From contig NC_084592.1 in assembly GCF_033807715.1 (NCBI RefSeq), forward strand, positions 29,701,419 to 29,765,418: a DNA stretch of 64,000 nucleotides. Reading direction: 5' to 3'. The stretch comes from Cololabis saira. Lineage: Eukaryota; Chordata; Actinopteri; Beloniformes; Belonidae. This document shows, one piece after another, positions 33,565 to 43,524 of the stretch. The position numbers and the translations under genes were made by a program. The notes under the pieces are model-generated. The model did not search any database. It was given only the letters and a program-made list of their open reading frames with translations, and was not told where the DNA came from. Within the stretch, counting starts at the first letter, position 1. The number at the start of each line of letters is the position of its first letter.

Positions 33565-34038
33565 CAGTGGCGTCCCTAGGCTAAAACATTCGGGGCTAAA
33601 GCGCCGGATGTTTTTTAATTAGCCCCGAATATGGATTTAAAAAATTGATTTTTTTTTTTTTTTTTTGTGTTTAGGTTAATCTACGGTCCTCTTATGTTGA
33701 TGCTTAGATAAAACAGTGGACAGATTTGAGTAACAATTCAATTAACAATTATTATTATTATTATTATTTATTTATTTTTCAAGCCACTTCTTTGGCTTTG
33801 GCGCACAAGTGGTTAACACCTCCAGGTCGCACGACGCACCTCATGAGTCAAAACAGCAGGCAGCAGGCAGCAGGCAGAAAGCTGTTCAGATGACTTCAGA
33901 ATTAATGCAGAGACCTAATTGTACGTGATAAATCAATGTCTCTATGTCCAAAATTCTCGGGCGCGTGCTCTAAGCGCGCACATCATAAACTTTTCAGGGC
34001 TAAGCCCCAGATGTGTCACAATCCTAGAGACGCCCCTG
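33565..34038. mobile_element. hAT MITE, 474 bp, 8-bp target duplication
   Basis: The duplication GACCTATC is exact at 33557-33564 and 34039-34046. The ends are CAGTGGCGTCCCTAGG and the complement of the right end, CAGGGGCGTCTCTAGG, the usual hAT form. Inside both ends is 'ggggctaa(a)gc' in inverted orientation. There is no transposase, so it is non-autonomous. It splits solo LTR copy A and is therefore younger than that LTR. Confidence 0.93.
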
Positions 34039-35036
34039 GACCTATCCTGCCGACCAGCGCATCTGGACCACGTCTCCCCATATTTCCTGAGAGCTCGAGG
34101 GGGAAAAAGAGCCGCTTCGGACCAGGATTGACCGGCCAAGCTTAAGATCTGATCCGAGTGCGGCGCGCTGGCTTTCCTGTTTCTCTAACCCTTTTCCGTT
34201 CCGAGCTCTCTCCTGCACCAGGAACCGTGGCGTTCCGGGGACGACTGCCAGCGTAAACCAGAATCAGCCGTAGAAGCTCCCGCCTTGGACCCGTGAAGCC
34301 CACACAGCCCGGCGACACAGACGGGACGCGCCGCAATTCCGACGGACGAAACCGGCCCCTGTGCGCAGCGAGGCATCGTGATAGGCCGTGGCCAGGCACA
34401 AAGAGCTGGCGTGAGGCGCCGCCGCAGCAACTGTCCCTTTTCTTTCCAGAGTTGGAATCAGAGAGAAATGAGAGACCGTCTCGGACTGAGAAACCCCGGC
34501 AGAGACCTGATCAGCACCTGGAAAGCCCAGATCCGGAACCAAGGAAGGCGTGAGGTTATGGTTTTGGGCAATCAGTTTAATTTAGAGAGGTTTAGAGCTA
34601 AATTTGAAGGACAATTATTAATAACTCTTGATAACTGAAACAGCGTCCCCTATCTGCTGTGTGGCACAACATGATGGTCCAGTCTTCACCCTGGACCAGC
34701 AGATCGGTGGGGTCCCTGAAGACTTGCTACTGATCCTGCCATCAGCAGTGTCCTCTAACGGAGCCAAGGCTGCCATTGGCATTTGCGGGTTCCATCGTTG
34801 AGCTCCTGCCTTTAGTTGTATGTTCAGATCATGTGGTTAGTTGTGAGATTGTTGCAGCTCCACTCTTGTGTAACGTATCTGGGGATGTGGGGGCTGTCGT
34901 GTCCTTCATGTGGTCGTGAGTGTCGCCAACGGACATGATTTGTGCGTGGAGGACCGCAAATTTCTACGTACAAATCACTTTTCAAACATCTGACCCTGAG
35001 CGTAGAAAGTTGCGTACGCACGTTTTTGTGTGGAAA

Positions 35037-35350
35037 CCTATGGTGATGGACCAGGATCCAGCCGAACACCAGCCTTCCGACATAGGCCGATCATGCGGCC
35101 AGGAGGTCCACACCCTCCAGAGACAGGGCCACCCCAACCGTCGACGCCGGCGGACCGGCATCTGCGGGGACCCCAGAGCCAAAGGCGCGCCCAGCTGCGC
35201 AGAGCGCGGCAACCCCCAACAGGGAGCCACCCGGATAGGCCCGGTAGCAGAGTGCCCCAGACCCAGGCTTAGACAATGGACACACATTCATCCATCCATC
35301 CATTTTCTGTATCCGTTTCCTCCAGTACAGGGTCACAGGGGTTAGAATCT
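35037..35350. repeat. GC-rich repeat joined to an inverted SINE tail
   Basis: It shares 'gccaggaggtccacaccctcc', 'gccccagacccaggc' and other phrases with 6930-7190. Its right end, 'catccatccatccattttctg' then 'agtacagggtcacaggggtt', is the complement of the SINE 3' end seen at 18345. Frames over it are GC-rich artefacts. Confidence 0.55.
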
Positions 35351-35451
35351 ATCCCTAACAATTAATAATTATTATGATAATTTTTTTGTTCCGGACTTTC
35401 TGCCGATGGAGGCCCAAAGTTTGGTGCATCTTCCATCGCAGGACACCCTTA

Positions 35452-35944
35452 AGCCCCAGATATACTTGCTGTTGGTGTCTGCGTTCGCGTCCGTTCGAGT
35501 GCACCACCAACTGCAACGTCGCTCGCGTAGTACACAAGGAGAGCGTGTCGTACCGGCGGTAACCGATTGGGGGCAGTAAGCAGAGAAACAGTTGGAAAAG
35601 TGATTGAATATTTAGTAGTAGCGATAGTAGCAGCGGTAGTAGCAGTAGCAGATTAGAAAAAAGAACAAGTTAACATGACACCATTGGATGATGTAGGAGA
35701 TTATAACATTGCTTTGGTTGCGATCTCGGCAAAGGAAACGGCGCCGGCGACCTCCCCGTCGCCACTTGTGGCCAACTGGTATCTGACCGGGACCAGCGCC
35801 ACTCGCGGGCAGAGCAAGAACTGCAGGTCGCGTACGCGTTCAGTGTCTTTTTGAGAACGTGCACGTCGACGCGCCAAATGAACGCAGGAGACGTGTGGCG
35901 GCCATGATGCGTACGCGGTCTGAACTGCAAGTATATCTGAGGCT
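35452..35944. mobile_element. PIF-Harbinger-type MITE, TTA duplication
   Basis: The inverted ends AGCCCCAGATATACTTGC (35452-35469) and the complement of 35927-35944 match at nearly every base, and TTA flanks both sides (35449-35451, 35945-35947). A three-base duplication with TTA is usual for PIF-Harbinger. The interior is CpG-rich, with (GTAGCA)-like repeats at 35618-35660. Frames on both strands (35670-36032, 35701-35958) are probably not functional. Confidence 0.85.
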
Positions 35945-35989
35945 TTACACATATACACTCACTGACAAAGACATGGACAATCATTCTCT

Positions 35990-36670
35990 CACCACTTCCA
36001 TCTCCCTCCGGAGCTCCGGCACCGCCAGCCAAAACCCCCCAGGCAGCAAGGCGGGCCCACGCCCGGGGGTGGCCACCACGGCCCCCACCGCCCTAGGCCG
36101 ACGTGGGAAACACGGGTCGAGTAAGCCACGCTCCCGCCCCGGGTGTTGAGAGTGTGTGGGTGTGACTAATGCGGTAAAAACATGGAGGGGGAGGTCAGGG
36201 TATCATGTTTGACAGGGCCCCCCCCCCTCCCTCTCCAAACCCTTAGTGTCCTTGTAAAGTGTATATCTGTTGAGTGTAAGGTGTTTAAGATGTTATTAAA
36301 ACCGAGGAGCAGGCAGTCCCGGGGCATGTAGGACAGTATCCCCCACGCCCCGGACCCCCCAACCCCTCGGACCTAAGTGAGTGTGTGCATGAGTCGTAGA
36401 GGGGCAGGAGGAGGAGAGGAAGACAAAGCCAGGAGGTAGGGCCAGTGGTACTGGCCCTGATGGGCAACCATGTTCCCCGCAGGCCACCCTGTGGGCCCGG
36501 CCAGGGCCACGCCGCACCCCCAGGAGCGCCCAGGGGTACCGCCGGAGCCCCCAGGTTGAGCGGGAGTCAGTCTTCCATTCACACCCACGACAGAGAACAT
36601 AGAAACCTGAGAATGACTCCACCAGCAGCCGCGCCCACCCGAGCACCCCCCCGCCGGCAGACATTGAATG
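35990..36670. repeat. GC-rich dispersed repeat
   Basis: Phrases such as 'ggcaccgccagccaaaaccc' and 'ccggccagggccacgccgc' place it with the GC-rich repeats of fish genomes, like 6546-7195. A C run lies at 36219-36227. Open frames on both strands are compositional. A frame on one strand holds no domain I can identify. Confidence 0.5.
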
Positions 36671-36984
36671 GAAGCCTATGTGAATGCCTGACTTTACACA
36701 AGGTTTGGAGCATCTTCTCATGTCCTCACTACATCAGTGAAAACATAATTTTCAAACGTTTTCTTTAAAAAGCTCAAAGCTACAAAGTCCTCTTAAGAAA
36801 GCAGAAAGGATGGAACCTTCCTATAACGCATTCAACAACTTTGAGACAATGATTTGAACTGTTTCTCCCCTTTTTTCTCTTCAATAAAGTGTATGCAAGA
36901 ACAAGATAGAAATCAGCTTTATTAGGGTTGGAGGATGCTTTGAATTAGGGATGAAATAAATATTTTTTGCAAGCACCATTTTAG

Positions 36985-37443
36985 TAAAGATCTGGAGGCT
37001 GATGCACACCTAAAAAGACTTGGTGAAACAGGTGCGTTGGAGTAGGTAGGAGTGAACCAAGGAAAAAAAGGGGTCTCCCGCACACTGTTAAGTCACTTGC
37101 AAAAGACTTTAATAAGGTAAACAAACAAACAACGTTTCGGTCCACAGGACCTTTCTCAAGCAGAGATTTAAAAAAAAAAGAACATTTCAGGTACATATAT
37201 GGCCTGCTATAGCGGGGACAGCCAATCACCGGCTGGGTCAGTGGGGGGTCGCAAGAGGACCTGCAGCTGTAGTTAACTAGTGGTGATTTTTTTGCAGCTC
37301 CGCCCAGGGGTTGTGCCGACAGACTCAGTGAGTAGTTGAATTGTGAGCCTGTAAAGTTAATCTCACCTCTGTCACGACAGGAACACTCACAAGTATATAT
37401 CAACACAATAGCAGACAAGTAACGAATAGGAGAAGTAAAACTA
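36985..37443 (-). mobile_element. Penelope-like retroelement fragment, 15-bp target duplication
   Basis: The duplication CAAGCACCATTTTAG is exact at 36970-36984 and 37444-37458. The insert contains 'caacgtttcggtccacagga', a phrase widely found in Penelope-like elements, whose complement forms a hammerhead-ribozyme-like fold. The minus-strand frame at 36981-37418 has no recognisable reverse transcriptase or GIY-YIG motif, so only a terminal piece was copied. The insertion itself is certain; the family name is from memory. Confidence 0.65.
37131..37163 (-). ncRNA. Degenerate hammerhead-ribozyme-like core
   Basis: The minus strand reads CTTGAGA, then the hairpin GGTCC-TGT-GGACC, then GAAACGTT. 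In an active hammerhead the first box is CUGAUGA and the last is GAAA; stem II lies between them. Here stem II and GAAA are intact but the first box differs at core positions, so cleavage would be lost. Such ribozymes are known in Penelope-like elements, where they process the transcript. Confidence 0.4.
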
Positions 37444-38036
37444 CAAGCACCATTTTAGCACATTTTATTATTTTACATGCGGGGCATACAAGAGGTTGTA
37501 TATTCTGGTATTTGATTGTATGTCACGATACCCTGCATGATGAAATGCCCATGGTACTATTGTTTGTATTTTTACTTTTTTTTTTTTTAAGACTCTCCAA
37601 TTAAGCGCCACAGGCTGGAAGTGTAACAGAACCGACCTCCTACACAGTCAGTGCTGTGATTATGCTTCAAATTATTTCTTATCGTTGTACTGGTTCCTGA
37701 AAATTCTCCCTGCGGCAGGGTTCCTAGTAATAGAACCACCTCAACAGCCTGAGGTACTGTAAAAGGACCCTGGACTCCTGGTTAATGACAACCTACATAG
37801 TCGTAAGCTCCCTACAACTCCCTACATGCATTTTTGTACAGCAACTAATTACTTAACTTGAAACCCTTTAAGTGAAATCCAATACATCTAATTTACTTTT
37901 GGATTCTGAGTCAGTCTGCGCTTATCCAGGAACATGAGATGCAGAAATACAAAAATCTGGCCACCTCTACAATGAGAAGGCAGCAATTATGGGCAATGTA
38001 AAATGTCACCCACTGTGTCAAAATTTCGAGATAAAT

Positions 38037-38220
38037 AGGGGCCCTAGATAGGTCAGTGGGTTGAGCGGGTGCCCCATATGCAGACACTATCACCCGTGCA
38101 GGCAGTGCAGGTTCCAGTCTCGGCCTGTAGTTCTTTGCTGTGTGACTTCCCCCATCTCTCTATACCTGTTTCCTGTCTACCCCCTTTCAAAATAAAGTCC
38201 ACTAGAGCCACAAAAAAATC
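38037..38220 (+). mobile_element. tRNA-derived SINE with diverged target duplication
   Basis: The A-box-like 'taggtcagtggg' (38049-38060) and B box 'ggttccagtc' (38110-38119) have tRNA spacing. The tail holds 'cctttcaaaataaagtcc' and an A run. The flanks tttcgagataaat (38024-38036) and ttttgagattaat (38221-38233) agree at 11 of 13 bases, consistent with an old duplication. Confidence 0.8.
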
Positions 38221-38233
38221 TTTTGAGATTAAT

Positions 38234-38989
38234 TGAAGTTTCCCAAAAGCAAAAAGAACCCTCCTTACATTTATGTATTTTATATAGTCCTAGCCTTGAA
38301 TAATAATGAAATCACACACGCACGCACGCACGCACGCACGCTCGCACACCTACAATATACACCCTATAACCAGAAACACACTTATTTTGTTTTCAAAATC
38401 CATTGCAGCTTATTTCACACTTTTTCACACCAACTTTTTTTAACAATTGCCTTAAAGACTTTAACCCCTTCTCTGCCTCTTGTGTGGTTGCGTTTGGTTC
38501 TCAACATTACCGGGTCATAACACCCCCTACGTGAGCAGTTCATTCCTCTAGCCCAGCAAGGAGTTGGTGCTACCTTGGAACTGGTTTTCTGGCCCGAAGC
38601 AAGTTCTTTGTCAGTGGAAACAGAGAGTCCACTTCCAACCTAAGCACTGGCCCACAACCAGCCCTGGAACTGGTCTGGTAGAAAAGGGGTTTTTATACTA
38701 CAATACAATGTCAGTGTTGTGTGAGATAACAATATTAAAGACTTTATGGATTTCAGACTGTGATCGGTAATTGGCAAAATTTTTATACCTATTAATACAA
38801 TGTCAGTGTTTGTTTACATGACTTTCAATATTGTCTTAAATCCTCAAATCCTGATCTGTGCATCTCTAGGAATAAGTGCTCAGAACATTTCAGAGCATTT
38901 TAAAGAACCGATCCATAAGACTGGCTGAGAGCGCTCATGGAGAAAAAGTGCAGGACCTCTTCAACGACCGCAGACACCAGACAGATGTG
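38234..38989. other. Spacer with (CACG)n and a possible MITE
   Basis: A (CACG)n microsatellite lies at 38314-38347. The stretch 38545-38700 ('ggaactggttttctggccc', 'gtcagtggaaac', 'ggaactggtctgg') looks like a fragment of a fish DNA-transposon end family, but no boundary is sharp. Confidence 0.4.
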
Positions 38990-39144
38990 GCAGGGCATCC
39001 AAACAATTACTGACTACAAGTAATACAACACCTCACTGCATCTGGCTGTGTTACCATCCTGCTTCAAGACTGCCACTATCATACCAGTACCCAAGAAAAA
39101 CACAACCTCCTCCCTCAATGACTACAAACCAGTGGCCCTCACAC
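38990..39144 (+). mobile_element. CR1/Rex1-like LINE fragment
   Basis: Plus-strand translation includes '[20 protein letters not shown]' followed by '[11 protein letters not shown]', the region before the reverse transcriptase core and the same part as 46050-46140. It stops where a hAT-type end begins (39145). Confidence 0.7.
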
Positions 39145-39599
39145 CAGTGGTGGCTGGTCAGTAGAGGGCAGTAGGAAGCCACCCCCATCAAATCAAGAGA
39201 TGAAAAATAAGAAATAAAAAACATGCTGTAAGATGCAAATAATTATTAAAAGTAGTTGTTATTTCAGTCCATGGGTGACTGTCAATAGTAATTAAATGTT
39301 TAAATATTTATTTGGTTCCAAAATGTTTTTTATTTTATTTGATTTACTTCCGGAAGTAAGGGGCGCCGGTAAAACAGAATCCAGTGTAAGCTCTCGAACA
39401 TTTGATAAGCATGTGAGCTGAGGATCTCTTAATTGGTTTGAATTAGATTCGTAAAGGGAAGCAGTTGTGTGCGTCCCAGAAACTCAGTTATCAGCAACGA
39501 ATCAGCGTTCAATATCGTGACGTAGGCTACTCGTAGCCTGTGGTTTTTTTTTTTCCTAATTTGATTGGACAATTCATTCCCTGTCTTTTTTAGCTGAGC

Positions 39600-40000
39600 A
39601 AAACCGCAGGCACAAGCAAAACTGAGGGTACTAAGCTAAATGCAGTGGTTTCTTTACAAAAACACCCTTTCTCGAGGCGTTAGTGGAGAAAAAATGGAAG
39701 GTAAAGGAGCTTGGGCCCGACCAACCCGATTTAAACATTCAGCAGCAGGCAAGCGACCGCGGGGGGTCTACAACTGGAGCTCTCCCGCACTTGTTACGAG
39801 AAAAGGAGATGGTTAACTGGATGTGGCATTAGCAATGCCTTTTATTGTTTTCCCTGCCTGTTCTTTCAAAGTGCCAACACTGATACTTTATGGACAACTA
39901 CGGAGCTAAGAGACCTAAAACATCTGTCAGAAAAAATTTAAATGACACGAAATAGCCACAGCCACCTGGATAGCAGCATGAATATGGGCTCAAATTAAAG
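39600..40000 (+). pseudogene. hAT transposase TTF-type zinc finger, frameshifted
   Basis: Across shifting frames the plus strand reads 'LGPDQPDLNIQQQASDRG', then 'WLTGCGISNAFYCFPCLF' and 'TDTLWTTTELRDLKHLSEK'. The Cys pair in CFPC, the WL.G motif and the 'W...G..D..HL..' style are the TTF-type finger found in hAT transposases and in the domesticated ZMYM1-like proteins. At least two frameshifts and several stops break it. In a live element this domain binds the transposon ends. Confidence 0.7.
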
Positions 40001-40276
40001 CCATAAATATTTTGTATCTGTAAATAAACTTTGTACTTGTAGAAATATGCGCAAAAAATATTTGTACTTGCAAAAAATATTTGTACTTGTAGAAATATTT
40101 TGTGCATGTGCAGGAGGGCTTTTCTGCAGCAGGCTGACAGGCACACAAACACGCGGGTTGTAAAGCATTAATGCAAAATTAATGGCAAAACCAAAAATCC
40201 GCGGCACACAAGGGGGTATTGAACCATGGAGGGCGAACCGAACAGTTCGGTTTTATACCGAGAACCGTTGCATCCC
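40000..40276. repeat. Short repeats and a second hAT-type end
   Basis: 'tatttgtacttgtagaaata' and close variants recur three times at 40030-40103. The right end 'ttataccgagaaccgttgca' then 'tcccta' (to about 40276) looks like the terminus of another hAT-type element and abuts the LINE at 40277. Its partner end was not found. Confidence 0.35.
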
Positions 40277-40908
40277 TATTAGACAGCCAGCTGACCTTTA
40301 AGGAGCATGTTGCCTCGGTTTCCCGGTCTTGCCGGTTCGCCCCCTACCTGACAGAACATACGACACAGCTCTTGGTTCAGGCTCTGGTCATGTCAAGCAT
40401 TGACTACTGTAATTCCTCGTTGGTCGGCCTCCCTGCGTGTTCAGTTAAACCTCTACAGATGATCCAGAATGCAGCAGCACGTCACGAGCTCATATCACTC
40501 CGCTACTAATCTCTCTGCACTGGCTTCCAGTTGCAGCACGCATCAAGTTCAAAGCTCTGCTTCTGGCTTACCAAACAATTACCCAAACGGCTCTTCAATA
40601 CCTTCACTACTTGATCCAGAGATACACTCCCTCTCAACAGCTCTGCTCAGCAAGTGAAAGACACCTGGTGCTTCCATCTCAACGTGGCGTGAAATCAGTA
40701 GCTAGACTAGCTAGGCTATTTAAATATATATATATATTCTAGCACTGGCATGGCAGCACCTGTGTCCAACTGGACTCTCAGCAGTCTGACCAGCACTTAC
40801 CCAGCTGTACCGTCCTATGTGATTTTGTGCTTGTGTTGTTCTCTTAGATGTAAGTCGCTTTGGAAAAAAGTGTCTGCTAAATGACAGTAGTAGTAGTAGT
40901 AGTAGAAT
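40277..40908 (+). mobile_element. L2-type LINE 3' part with (AGT)n tail
   Basis: The plus strand reads 'LLDSQLTFKEHVASVSRSC', then 'YLTEHTTQLLVQALVMSSID' and 'YCNSSLVGLPACSVKPLQMI' followed by 'QNAAAR', the carboxy region of a teleost L2-type LINE. Further shifted frames give the 'ISLHWLPVAARIKFKALL'-like text near 40500-40570. The 3' end is 'gatgtaagtcgctttgg', 'tgctaaatgacagtagtag'. The 5' part is absent. It lies between two blocks of hAT transposase sequence, so it inserted there later. Confidence 0.85.
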
Positions 40909-40912
40909 AATA

Positions 40913-41297
40913 GACTGTGTGCAATGAGAGGTGCCACTGCAGGTGTACAAAAGAAGATATAGGATGAGTACCCTAATGCCCATTACATCCACTGCTACGC
41001 ACATCACCTCAACCTGATAATTCGACAGGCCACCTCTCACCTATCCACAGTGAGAATTTTTTTTTTCTGACCTTTTTGGATTTGCCAGCTTCTTCTGCAA
41101 GTCACCCAAGCGGACCTCTGTCCTTGATGAAGTGGTGGCCCATCAACTGCCAAATTTTCACAAACTTTCACAGCCGAGCCATCAACACTGTATTTGAGCA
41201 CAGAGAGGATCTCATTCACTGTTTTGAGACCATTCGAGTCTCAGTCAGAGAAGCAGGTGGCTTCGTAATGCTTCTTGATGATCAGGATTTAAAGCAG
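40913..41297 (+). pseudogene. hAT transposase core fragment
   Basis: The plus strand gives 'NNRLCAMRGATAGVQKKI', 'DEYPNAHYIHCYAHHLNLII' and 'RQATSHLS', the region where hAT enzymes have the second catalytic Asp and the 'HC.AH.LNL' signature. The text continues 'FFCKSPKRTSVLDEVVAHQL' and, shifted, 'FHSRAINTVFEHREDLIHCF', ending 'DDQDLKQ' at a good splice donor (41297|gtagga). It has a stop after KKI and frameshifts. The exon that should follow is missing between 41298 and 41679. Confidence 0.75.
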
Positions 41298-41679
41298 GTA
41301 GGAGGAATATCCGTTACTAATATGACGAACTTGCAATTAATTTCATCGTCAATTGTTTGCTTATTTTATGAATTGATTAATAATGGTTTGTTTTAAGATT
41401 TCAGAAAAAAGTCAGTGTTTCCCGAAACCAAACATGACATAAATGTCCTGTTCCACACACTAACAGCTCAAATTCATTCAGTTTACTGTCTTATATGAGT
41501 AAAGAAACCAAATTTGACAATTTTACTCAAACCGATTTTTAAAATAGTTGGGTGAATCAATTAAATAATCAATTATTTATCAATTTATGATTGAAGCTTT
41601 AGTACAATTGTTATCTGCTCTCACCTTTTCATTATTATCAGGTTTTTTATTGTTCTCAATTCCATTTTTTTTTTTACAG

Positions 41680-42821
41680 AGATTCTCTACCTTCCATGGT
41701 TGGGCAAAGCAGTGGTCCTCAATCGGCAAAGAGGCATCGTGCACTCAGTGCACAGGAACAGGAGAAGATTGCAGAAGAGGTGAGTTTACTGAATGTTGGC
41801 AAAAATCAGTCATTTGGCAATTTGATTGTGGTAAGACCAAGGGCATAAACTAACATTTAATAACCATAATAAGCTTTTTTCTATATTTACAAAGAAGCAC
41901 ACATATCAGAACACAGAATCTACATAATATGTACACAGAGGAGAGCAGAAAGGGCTTTCCAGGAGGTGGGCCTTAAGGGGACATTTAAGCCCAAAATGAA
42001 AATGTGTATCTTTTCCCCATGGCCTGTAGTGTTATTTGTCTATCTAGATTTTTGGGGGGTGTGAGTTAGTTTTGAAGGCAGAAATGTATTCCTTCTCTCT
42101 AGTATAATGGCACTAAATTGCACAAGTCTGATGGAGCTGAAAGCATCAAAATAACAATAATAACAAATCTGAAACATTCTAAACCAGTCTTTCCAGAAAT
42201 CATGACTCAGCAGCACCACAGGATTTGTGCCATTTAGTATCACAATATTGGAGAGAAGGCAGAAATCTCTACTATTAATATCTCCAAACCTTTCTAACTC
42301 ACATCCAGAAGAGTCTAGATGGATAAACAGCACAGTTATTTATGCATTTTTTTTTTTTACTTTTGGGGGAATTGTCCCTTCAAGAAGGACTGGAGCTACA
42401 TGAATGTTTCACACAGAGTTTGAATAGAGAACTGCAGCAAAGAACAGTATGAGAAAAAATATATATATTTAACATTTGAGCAAATACATATATTCTAGCA
42501 GACACCTAAAATAAAAGTATGATCCTGAAAATAAGTTTATAGACAAAGTAAATACATTTGTTATTACAATCAGATACATGATCAACACAATTTCATAGTT
42601 TCACAGTATATTATACTTCAGGATTTTTTTGTCCAGTTCATGAGGAATGACATTTATTATTTACTGTTTTTATGTCTAAAAATTGCACTGACCTTTGGGT
42701 AATGAAGGTGAACTGCTTTTTTTGAGGAGCTATTTCTAATAAAATATTTTTTTTTTTCTCTCTACAGGTCTGTGATCCCATACTAGGACATTCCAGGCTT
42801 TCATTGTTTCATTGTGGATAA
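41680..42821 (+). pseudogene. hAT transposase, two splice-compatible 3' exons
   Basis: Exon 41680-41779 follows 'ttttttacag' and reads DSLPSMVGQSSGPQSAKRHR then ALSAQEQEKIAEE, ending at 'gaagag|gtgagt'. Exon 42768-42821 follows 'ctctctacag' and continues in phase VCDPILGH..., to a stop at 42819. The junction EE/VCD matches hAT transposases of this family as I recall them. The enzyme lacks its remaining catalytic and dimerisation parts. The 988-bp intron holds the MITE at 41977-42377. Confidence 0.7.
41977..42377. mobile_element. Fold-back MITE next to TTAA
   Basis: The ends GGGGACATTTAAGCCCAAAA (41977-41996) and the complement of the right end, GGGACAATTCCCCCAAAA, are inverted. TTAA flanks on the left (41973-41976) and a one-base variant, TTCA, on the right. 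Almost the whole element is a weak palindrome ('gtgtgagttagttttga' with 'tttctaactcacatcc', and 'tccttctctctagtat' with 'tattggagagaaggca'). It lies in an intron of the hAT pseudogene. Confidence 0.8.
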
Positions 42822-42854
42822 TGATACTTTCTTACCAGTTTCACTCTTCTCAAT

Positions 42855-43521
42855 GACTGCGTTTACATGCAGTCAATAACCCTTTTAAAACCTGAAATTA
42901 GCAATAACCCCGTTTTGCACGGCCATGTAAACACCAATAACCCCTTTGAATAACTGGAATTTGCTCATATTCCGGTTTTTAAAAACCCAAATACCCAGTT
43001 ACTCCTTTTAAAACCCAAATATTCGGTTATGTAAACGCCAAACGGGATACCCCGATCAAACGGAAGATTAATTTGTTTTCTATGCATGCTGTTTTCGCAA
43101 GGAATCTTGGTCTTTTGAGTCCAGGAAGTTCTTATAAACATGGAGAAACGCAACACCACGGCACACTTTTGGAATGAGGAGGAGACTAATCGTTTTATAA
43201 ATGTAATGAAGGATATGAACATTTTGGCATTTGTAGACGGTAGAAAGTACCGGGATAGCGAGATTTACAAGAAGGTGAGCGAAAAGTTGCGCGAAGCAAC
43301 ATTTGTTGAGTTTGGATACAGGAAGAAGAAGTGGAAATTACGGAAATTGCGTCATCACGTTCTCCGTACGTCGCTGGTTTGATCGAGATATCACAAATGA
43401 TTAATTACCATGTATACAGGGATAACCCTGTTTGCTCACGCATGTAAACAGATTATTCCGAATGTTTCAGTAACCGGAATATTAGCAATAACCCGAATTT
43501 TGACTGCATGTAAACGTAGTC
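42855..43521 (+). mobile_element. PIF-Harbinger element with Myb-like frame, AAT duplication
   Basis: The ends GACTGCGTTTACATGCAGTC (42855-42874) and the complement of 43502-43521, GACTACGTTTACATGCAGTC, differ at one base. The target duplication AAT is exact (42852-42854, 43522-43524). Subterminal 'aataaccc' and 'tccggtt' motifs recur at both ends. The element keeps only the Myb-like gene, so it depends on a nuclease elsewhere. Confidence 0.93.
43140..43382 (+). CDS. Harbinger Myb/SANT-like DNA-binding protein, shortened
   Basis: The 80-residue frame starts MEKRNTTAHFWNEEETNRFI and has NVMKDMNILAFVDGRKYRDS and EIYKKVSEKLREATFVEFGY. The W..EE(T)..(F/L)(I/L) opening, the 'DGRKYRD' turn and the third-helix region are those of the Myb/SANT-like (trihelix) protein of fish Harbinger elements, which binds the transposon ends and partners the nuclease. 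The frame goes off after 'FGYRKKKWK', where the family usually continues 'Q...RWK.L', so the third helix is altered and the rest is missing. ATG at 43140 is in an 'aacATGG' context. It is nearly intact and may be recent. Confidence 0.75.
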   Translation: MEKRNTTAHFWNEEETNRFINVMKDMNILAFVDGRKYRDSEIYKKVSEKLREATFVEFGYRKKKWKLRKLRHHVLRTSLV

Positions 43522-43524
43522 AAT

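Larger units (their letters stand above)
33258..34671 (+). mobile_element. Solo LTR copy A, target duplication TGAT
   Basis: The LTR starts TGTTGGACCACC and ends GTGTGGCACAACA, with TGAT at 33254-33257 and 34672-34675. Without the nested hAT it is about 930 bp. It shares with the other copies a CpG-rich middle holding TGACGTCA (33475-33482), the block 'gtgaggcgccgc.gcagcaactgt' (34411-34437) and an AT-rich end ('caattattaataactcttg'). No gag, pol or env lies beside it, so it is a solo LTR left by recombination between two LTRs. A 4-bp duplication and TG...CA ends fit an endogenous retrovirus or a Gypsy element; the class cannot be decided without an internal region. Confidence 0.88.
32056..35036. 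mobile_element. Harbinger-type element, host of a nested LTR and hAT
   Basis: The left end 'ggggcctcatgtacaaag' followed by 'tgcgtgg...ttgcgtacg' is typical of fish Harbinger elements. Related inverted text ('ctacgtacaaatc', 'agcgtagaaagttgcgtacg') is present at 34965-35025, but the terminal 'catgaggcccc' is missing, so the right end is truncated next to the GC-rich repeat. The interior (32400-33253 and 34676-34960) is not clearly coding; the frame at 32690-32926 has no domain I can name. Solo LTR copy A lies inside. Membership of the two flanks in one element is inferred. Confidence 0.5.
39145..42821 (+). mobile_element. hAT (Ac-type, TTF/ZMYM1-like) transposon, decayed
   Basis: The left end CAGTGGTGGCTGGTCAG has the hAT form and cuts a LINE. 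Downstream are transposase pieces in the right order: a TTF-type zinc-finger region (39600-40000), the catalytic-core region (40913-41297), and two splice-compatible terminal exons (41680-41779, 42768-42821). A LINE (40277-40908) and a MITE (41977-42377) have since inserted. I could not find the right end; the eight-base duplication expected after it ('cctcacac') is not visible by 44 kb. The element is dead. Confidence 0.7.

Noticed and set aside
34142..34638. Overlapping frames of 81-92 codons on both strands
   Set aside because: They fall inside the CpG-rich part of solo LTR copy A and have no similarity to gag, pol or env.
36296..36768. Frames of 107-141 codons
   Set aside because: GC-rich repeat, both strands open, no domain.
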